Below, in pieces: positions 32,641 through 35,761 of a stretch of 35,761 bases of DNA. The DNA is from Bdellovibrionales bacterium (lineage in GTDB: Bacteria; Bdellovibrionota; Bdellovibrionia; Bdellovibrionales; Bdellovibrionaceae). Where the stretch lies: NCBI GenBank assembly GCA_005793345.1, contig SXSU01000017.1:1-35761 (forward strand). The letters are read 5' to 3'. Both the position numbers and the translations under genes were made by a program. The notes under the pieces were generated by a model, which worked only from the letters and a program-made list of their open reading frames with translations, did not search any database and was not told the origin of the DNA. Position 1 is the first letter of the stretch. Each line of letters opens with the position of its first letter.

Positions 32641-35586
32641 TCATTTTGGATTTTCTTGCTGCGGCTCCGACTGTGGCTGTGAATTTTGAGGTGATTGCGA
32701 TTCTGTCGGAACACTTGCTATTGAACGTGAGATCGTTGGAATCTTTTGAGCGTATTTTTTATATATATCTTTCCACTGTTCATGTTTTAATTTTTCTTGT
32801 CCCATTGTGTACCAAAATTTATTTTTATCTTTTTCTAATAACTTCCAAGTTTCGGTGGCTTTTTGCAATAAACCTTGTTCAAATTGCAAATCCCCAAGCG
32901 AATACCGATAGGATGATAAATTGTTTTTTTCTTCATACATTTCGAGCATACGACTAAGAACAGCTTCATTTTCTTTAAGATCTTTCATTTGAGTTAATGT
33001 TTTGCTTATTGATTTTAATACTTCTAAATGCAAATCTGATGGGGTTTTTTGACTATCAATTAAAATATCTTCTGCATGTTTTAAATTACGTAAACTCTCT
33101 GAGTAATTTTTATTATCGTAGTAATTTGAACCTAATCGAAGGTAAACTGGCACGACTTTACTTGATTGCCCCTTCCAATTGTCAGCTAAATCTTTTAGAA
33201 ATCTGATTGAAGAATCTATTTCTCCTCTTTTTTCCATAACCTGACTAGCTAGATCTACTCGTTCAACTTGCTCATCCTCTGTTAGTCTTTCAGGATGTTC
33301 AATATCTTTTAAATAATCATATGTTTTTGAAATATCATTTCTTTCAAATGATACTTTTCCTAATCTAAGAAGTACCGCTTCGTTGGTTGGTAATTTTTCA
33401 AAAACACTATGCTCTCTAACTTCGTTAGTTGCTTTTGATGAGTAAAGACGATTGAGTGATTCACGATACAAAGTTTCAGCTTCTTTATATGCACCAGCTT
33501 GTTCAAAGGCACGACCTAAATAGTATACGGTATCAATACGTTTTGAATCTTTTAACCAAAGTTCACCATATTGATTATGTAATTTTAAAACTTCCATAAA
33601 ATTATTTGTATCTGCACCTTCAGCTAATTTTTCATTTACATATCTAACAATTCTTCTCTTAATTAAGTTTGCTTCGTTATTAGTTGAATTACTTCGATAC
33701 CAATTTAAAAGTGTTTCGATAGATTTTTCAAACTCTCCTCTTTCACTTAATCCTTCTGAAATCATAATCGAAGCAAATAAATCCATTTTAGGTAATTCAT
33801 TATCAATTACCATTTTATTTATTTCTTCGATAGCAGCTTCTGCTTCTTTAGTCTTCATGCCTTTCATATTCTGACTGAGAATTCGAATTCTTGCGATTTT
33901 TGCTCCTTCAGTAGAACCATATCTAAAAAAGGTTTCTCGAAATGCTCCATTAACTCGATCTTGTGGCGCTCCTAATATTTCAAGCAGTTCTCCAACTCGA
34001 ACCATGGCATAACCTGCATAATCATGACCTGGAAATCGAGTTAAAAAATCACGATATGAATCCAAACTACTTTTATATTGCTTTAACCAAAATAGACTCG
34101 CAGATAAATTAGAAAAAGCATTAGGATACTGTTCCCAAGAATCTGGAGCTATTGTAACAGCATTGCGGTAATCACGAACTGCACTTTCATAATCTTTTCT
34201 TATAAAAGGAATATCTCCTTTTAAATAAAGAGCTTCCACTTTTGCATCTTTAGTTACTGCTTCTTTTTCGATATCTTGATAAACTTTATATCCTTCATCA
34301 TATTGAAGTAATTTAAAAAGAGAACGTGCAATTGCAAGTCGAGCTTTATCTGTTAAAAATGATGGTGGATTTTCTTTTACAAAGTTTTGAAACATTCTCA
34401 TGGATTCAAAATAATCTTTTTTAAAATATGAAGCATAACCAGTTAAAAAAATTGTTCGAGTCGCAAGTACAGATTTGGGATATTTTTTTAATGCTTCTTT
34501 ATATGCTTGAATAGCCAGTTCATAATTTGTTCTTAAACCATCTTTATCCCACAATTTAAAATATAAATCTCCTAATAAAAACCGAACAATCTCATCATAC
34601 TCTGAGTTTGGATGCTTTTCAAAAAACCATTTAATAGTTTTTAAACAAACTGCAAGTCTATTTTTCTCATATAAAGTTAAAATTAAACGTGCAAACTTAT
34701 TATCATCAGTATTCTTAGGAGTAACTTCATAAACTGGTGGTTGTGATCTTATTTTAGTGTAATGATCAGTTTCAATATATAACATAGGAAATGGAATATA
34801 CAGATTCTCTTGGCTACGCACTATTGACTCTTCTTTTATTTTATACTCTTCAATTGAAAATCTCTCAAATTTCGGATCACCACCATCAAATATCCCACGG
34901 AACTCATTTGGTTTTTTAGGCAACTCAAATTTATCAGCTAGTTCTCCGTGTTCGTCTGGTACAATAAAATCAACTGAATCTGGCTTGCGATATACTTCAG
35001 GTTTATTATTAGAGTTTTGAGTACTTTGTTTTTTTGTTTCATTGACTTCACTTTTGGAAACTTTTTTTTCTTTTTTTATTTTTTTATCTGCTTTAAAATA
35101 AAAATCAATAATCAATCGTGAAGGTTTATCAGTTAAATAATCAAATGATTCTACATTTGAATTTACTAACTCCATTATTATTAAATCCTGAAGAGTACCT
35201 TCAATTGGTTCAATAAAAATTGATTTAATAAATTCGGTATCCTTATCTTTCCATTTTGAAATTCGATCTACACTTTCTTGACTTAACCTTGGAACTCTTA
35301 ATTCAATATTTACATGCGAATCTTCATTTTTTCGTTCAAGTTCATAATCCCACTGATCAGCACCCTTAAATACTAACTGAACAGACTCACCAAGTTTTTG
35401 AATTTCAGCCACAACTCCAGACTCGACCTTAGTAAACCCCACTGAGCTAATTAAAATAATAAATATAAATGTCAAAATAACATTTTGATTTCTTTTTAAT
35501 ATGTCAAAAGAACAACTGGACTTTAATCTTTTGAAAATAAAAATATCAATGATATCAATGATTTTGTTTTTTTCCATATTTGACAT
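32641..35586 (-). CDS. AMIN-like/TPR repeat protein leading the flagellar cluster
   Basis: 981 residues. A charged cytoplasmic N-terminus of about 35 residues precedes one hydrophobic segment (36-52, NVILTFIFIILISSVGF), then a beta-rich AMIN-like domain (about 58-165; VRLSRL- and RLIIDFYF-type strands), a Lys/Ser/Asn linker (about 165-205) and a long tetratricopeptide array (about 300-950), for example DYESAVRDYRNAVTIAPDS and AGAYKEAETLYRESLNRLY. A Pro/Gln/Ser-rich tail closes it. It is probably anchored in the inner membrane with the repeats in the periplasm. It is first in the flagellar gene string and closely followed by flgB, so a role in motor or stator-ring assembly is plausible. AMIN domains bind envelope components elsewhere. 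Exact function unknown. Confidence 0.8.
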   Translation of the reverse strand: MSNMEKNKIIDIIDIFIFKRLKSSCSFDILKRNQNVILTFIFIILISSVGFTKVESGVVAEIQKLGESVQLVFKGADQWDYELERKNEDSHVNIELRVPRLSQESVDRISKWKDKDTEFIKSIFIEPIEGTLQDLIIMELVNSNVESFDYLTDKPSRLIIDFYFKADKKIKKEKKVSKSEVNETKKQSTQNSNNKPEVYRKPDSVDFIVPDEHGELADKFELPKKPNEFRGIFDGGDPKFERFSIEEYKIKEESIVRSQENLYIPFPMLYIETDHYTKIRSQPPVYEVTPKNTDDNKFARLILTLYEKNRLAVCLKTIKWFFEKHPNSEYDEIVRFLLGDLYFKLWDKDGLRTNYELAIQAYKEALKKYPKSVLATRTIFLTGYASYFKKDYFESMRMFQNFVKENPPSFLTDKARLAIARSLFKLLQYDEGYKVYQDIEKEAVTKDAKVEALYLKGDIPFIRKDYESAVRDYRNAVTIAPDSWEQYPNAFSNLSASLFWLKQYKSSLDSYRDFLTRFPGHDYAGYAMVRVGELLEILGAPQDRVNGAFRETFFRYGSTEGAKIARIRILSQNMKGMKTKEAEAAIEEINKMVIDNELPKMDLFASIMISEGLSERGEFEKSIETLLNWYRSNSTNNEANLIKRRIVRYVNEKLAEGADTNNFMEVLKLHNQYGELWLKDSKRIDTVYYLGRAFEQAGAYKEAETLYRESLNRLYSSKATNEVREHSVFEKLPTNEAVLLRLGKVSFERNDISKTYDYLKDIEHPERLTEDEQVERVDLASQVMEKRGEIDSSIRFLKDLADNWKGQSSKVVPVYLRLGSNYYDNKNYSESLRNLKHAEDILIDSQKTPSDLHLEVLKSISKTLTQMKDLKENEAVLSRMLEMYEEKNNLSSYRYSLGDLQFEQGLLQKATETWKLLEKDKNKFWYTMGQEKLKHEQWKDIYKKYAQKIPTISRSIASVPTESQSPQNSQPQSEPQQENPK

Positions 35587-35633
35587 TTAACTATTAGCCC
35601 CTTCTTCTTCTAGAAGTAAGCACATTAAATGCC

Positions 35634-35701
35634 AAATAAATGCTAATGATTAAGTCTGATCGCTTCGCGATTATATCAGACATAATCATTAGCATTTATT
35701 T
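35634..35701. repeat. 19-bp perfect palindrome upstream of the flagellar cluster
   Basis: AAATAAATGCTAATGATTA (35634-35652) and its exact reverse complement (35683-35701) flank a second nested stem GTCTGAT/ATCAGAC (35654-35660 with 35675-35681) and a small ATCGC-TTC-GCGAT hairpin. On the minus strand a TATAAT (35675-35670) lies inside the loop region, about 85 bases from the ATG of the TPR gene. No intrinsic-terminator T-run follows on the minus strand. It may be an operator, a leader structure or a repeat-family member. Confidence 0.7.
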
Positions 35702-35713
35702 TCTTGCTTGTTG

Positions 35714-35734
35714 GGGGTGATCTTCTATCACCCC
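35714..35734. repeat. Short GC-rich hairpin GGGGTGAT/ATCACCCC
   Basis: An 8-bp stem (35714-35721 with 35727-35734) around CTTCT. It is not followed by a T-run on either strand. It lies between the large palindrome and TTAAGTCTG at the window edge (35753-35761), which repeats the sequence at 35650-35658, so a second copy of the palindrome may start here. Confidence 0.55.
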
Positions 35735-35761
35735 TATATAATGCTCTTTAATTTAAGTCTG

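Overview
The window is AT-rich DNA that looks like a Bdellovibrionota (Bdellovibrio-like) chromosome. This assignment is inferred from gene content: a flagellar cluster in the order flgB-flgC-fliE-fliF-fliG-fliH-fliI-fliJ-motE-like-fliK-flgD-TIGR02530-flgE, DUF3015 and DUF4105 envelope proteins, a DUF3943 protein, and many lipoproteins and outer-membrane barrels. No rRNA, tRNA, CRISPR array, transposase or phage gene was seen.

Layout. (1) 1-10836 is an envelope region. It holds a DUF4105 protein (minus), two tandem DUF3015 secreted proteins (minus), a three-gene adaptor/permease/ATPase ABC operon of the MacAB/LolCDE type (plus), a large DUF3943 barrel-like protein (minus), and a fusion of an HExxH peptidase-like domain with a DUF4105-like domain (plus). 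(2) 10890-12629 is an orphan CHASE4-type sensor histidine kinase (plus). (3) 12626-19086 (minus) is a compact five-gene unit: a PstS-like phosphate-binding protein, a tetraheme lipoprotein, a diheme lipoprotein, a monoheme cytochrome fused to a predicted outer-membrane barrel, and a Porin_5-like porin. The last four genes overlap one another. I read this as a candidate outer-membrane electron conduit led by a phosphate-binding protein, and it is the most interesting locus here. (4) 19211-20323 is a GT4 glycosyltransferase (plus), convergent with the flagellar cluster across a shared terminator hairpin. (5) 20416-35586 (minus) is the flagellar cluster, starting with a 981-residue AMIN-like/TPR protein and ending with flgE.

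How the genes fit together. The flagellar genes supply proximal rod (FlgB, FlgC, FliE), MS ring (FliF), switch (FliG), export ATPase complex (FliH, FliI, FliJ), a MotE-like chaperone, hook-length control (FliK), hook cap (FlgD) and hook (FlgE). flgE has its own 5' leader with two strong hairpins and a small hairpin over its ribosome binding site that matches the CsrA-binding consensus, so hook synthesis may be controlled after transcription. The phosphate/cytochrome unit has roughly 11-bp-phased TTAA-containing repeats upstream, which resemble the layout of a Pho box.

Structured intergenic DNA lies at both window ends: a 14-bp inverted repeat at 16-98 and a 19-bp perfect palindrome at 35634-35701. 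The largest gap without a gene is 8411-8742. Functions come from motif recognition by eye. No database search or folding program was run.
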